Made by a program: the position numbers and the translations under genes. This document shows positions 21,695 through 22,811 of a stretch of 22,811 nucleotides of DNA, piece by piece. Source of the DNA: CAYRWK01 sp964427965 (GTDB lineage: Bacteria > Patescibacteriota > WWE3 > UBA101185 > UBA10185); NCBI GenBank assembly GCA_964427965.1, contig CAYRWK010000007.1, positions 1-22,811 of the forward strand, read 5' to 3'. How positions within the stretch are numbered: the stretch's first letter is position 1; every line of letters begins with the position of its first letter. The notes under the pieces are model-generated. The model searched no databases. It saw only the letters and a program-made list of their open reading frames with translations, and was not told the DNA's origin.

Positions 21695-22801
21695 ATGAAG
21701 AAAGTAATCCCACTTCTTTTTTTACTGTCATTACTTTTAGTCTTACTCGTTTCCATTCACCTCAAGTTGGTGCAAAAGCTTCCCGAGGATGGGAAATTTG
21801 GCTTTTTGAGAAACGCAGAAAATTTAAATCTAGAAGGGCTTGAAGACACCGGGGCTACGTGGTTTAGACCAAATTTTGGCTATTTTGTTTGGGGTTCTAT
21901 GCAAAAGGACTCAGATTCTCCAATAGATTTTACAAAAACGGACGAGGTAGTAAGAGACGCAGAAAAACGAGGACTACGCCTTTTGATAACTGTGTTTCCT
22001 TTCGCAGATTGGGATCAAAAAAACAAAGGCTTGGGTTGTAAAGTTACGGATAACGATACCGGACTTCCAGAGAGAAAGGGAGATTTTGAAACTCCAGGAT
22101 TGCCTTACTATAGATGTAACCCAAACAATTGGGGTTTGTATGAAAAATGGCTAGTAGCTGTTGTTGATCGATATGATGGTGACGGTAAGAACGATATGAG
22201 TGGTCTTCAGTTTCCGGTTTTACATTATGAAATCGGAAATGAGCCGGATTTAATGAAAGATGCAGTAAGCGGTGTTGGAACAGTATACTTTATTGGTACT
22301 CCTGCGGAATATGCGGAATTACTACAAAAGTCTTACACAGCAATAAAATCAGAAAATAGTAAAGTTCAAGTACTTGTAGCTGCGCCAGCGGGTGTCCAGC
22401 ATAGCTTTGCAGATTTTTGGGATAAGGTTTTTGCAATACCGGATATTGGAGATTTCTTCGATATAGGTAATATGCATTGTCTGTCTGCTCCGAGCGAAGA
22501 CAGTAATGATCCGGTAGCACTTAGCGCGGAAGATCTCAATGTTACTTTCTATAAGAAACTTTTGACCAGTCACGATATTGTTAAGCCAATTTGGGTTACA
22601 GAGGCTGAAAATGTTCAAGGTTCTAATGTCCAAGAAAACGTTCAAAGACTTAAGGAAAGCGTGTCAAATGCTTTGAAAAACGGAGCGCAGAAAATATTTT
22701 TTACCGGAGCTTCCTTTGCAAACGACCCTATGAGATACACATCCGAGATTTTGCTTGAGGAAAGATCTTACTATAAAGACATAATCTATTCTTATAAATA
22801 G
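21695..22801 (+). CDS. secreted or anchored clan GH-A-type glycoside hydrolase
   Basis: 368 residues from the ATG. An N-terminal hydrophobic segment (about 5-24) directs export or anchoring. The rest reads as a TIM barrel: GATWFRPNFGYFVW (strand 2 region), LRLLITVFPFADWDQ, LHYEIGNEPDL with the probable acid/base E183 after strand 4, VQVLVAAPAG, FFDIGNMHCL and PIWVTEAEN with the probable nucleophile E303 after strand 7. The NEP and TEAE pair is the hallmark of clan GH-A (GH5, GH39 and others). Substrate and exact family are not readable. It is complete, with a TAG stop. It may process extracellular polysaccharide, a fitting partner of the local glycosyltransferases only in a general sense. Confidence 0.8.
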   Translation: MKKVIPLLFLLSLLLVLLVSIHLKLVQKLPEDGKFGFLRNAENLNLEGLEDTGATWFRPNFGYFVWGSMQKDSDSPIDFTKTDEVVRDAEKRGLRLLITVFPFADWDQKNKGLGCKVTDNDTGLPERKGDFETPGLPYYRCNPNNWGLYEKWLVAVVDRYDGDGKNDMSGLQFPVLHYEIGNEPDLMKDAVSGVGTVYFIGTPAEYAELLQKSYTAIKSENSKVQVLVAAPAGVQHSFADFWDKVFAIPDIGDFFDIGNMHCLSAPSEDSNDPVALSAEDLNVTFYKKLLTSHDIVKPIWVTEAENVQGSNVQENVQRLKESVSNALKNGAQKIFFTGASFANDPMRYTSEILLEERSYYKDIIYSYK

Positions 22802-22811
22802 TGGGATCTTT

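Overview
The window is AT-rich, gene-dense bacterial DNA. It holds about 27 genes with very short spacers and several overlapping gene ends. The gene mix points to a Candidate Phyla Radiation (Patescibacteria) organism, most likely of the Microgenomates kind: tandem divergent GT39-like membrane glycosyltransferases, a CapA-like protein, a PPIase-less SurA-like protein, DUF4112, Gmad2, DUF5678, MntA-HepT and a compact MacAB exporter. The phylum is an inference. TGA is used as a stop (for example at 5613 and 13912), which argues against the code-25 lineages.

Layout. 1-3920: three GT39-like polytopic membrane proteins; the second and third are divergent and overlap at their 5' ends. 3895-8060: CapA-like metallophosphatase, SurA-N-like anchored chaperone and a P-type cation ATPase, each with its own apparent promoter. 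8089-10719: an L,D-transpeptidase, a surface protein with an acidic linker, and a small membrane protein, apparently one operon. 10781-15613: a five-gene regulator-exporter operon (response regulator, histidine kinase, membrane fusion protein, MacB-like ATPase, MacB-like permease). 15707-16192: a secreted Spy-like helical protein with its own terminator. 16300-17920: alpha/beta hydrolase, Gmad2 protein and DEDDh exonuclease. 17743-18699: MntA-HepT toxin-antitoxin pair plus a small uncertain ORF. 18751-21545: small accessory genes (unknown 210-aa protein, DUF4112, DUF5678 plus retropepsin-like protease, NUDIX hydrolase, HAD remnant, Cys-containing anchored peptide). 21695-22801: secreted clan GH-A-type glycoside hydrolase.

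Two system-level signals stand out. First, at least 14 first-in-transcript genes have a -10 hexamer exactly 6 (twice 7) nt before the start codon, often preceded by TGn. This places transcription initiation on the start codon itself, so leaderless mRNA appears to be the default here. Shine-Dalgarno sequences are seen mainly before genes inside operons or with a long leader. Second, the two-component operon and the neighbouring Spy-like gene share an 11-bp-periodic direct repeat (TCAGCAA-N4-TCAGCAA and TCAGCAA-N4-TCAGAAT on the minus strand) in their promoter regions. This suggests one OmpR-type envelope-stress regulon joining regulator, exporter and secreted protein.

No rRNA, tRNA, CRISPR array or insertion sequence was recognised. 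No gene-free stretch exceeds 300 bases.
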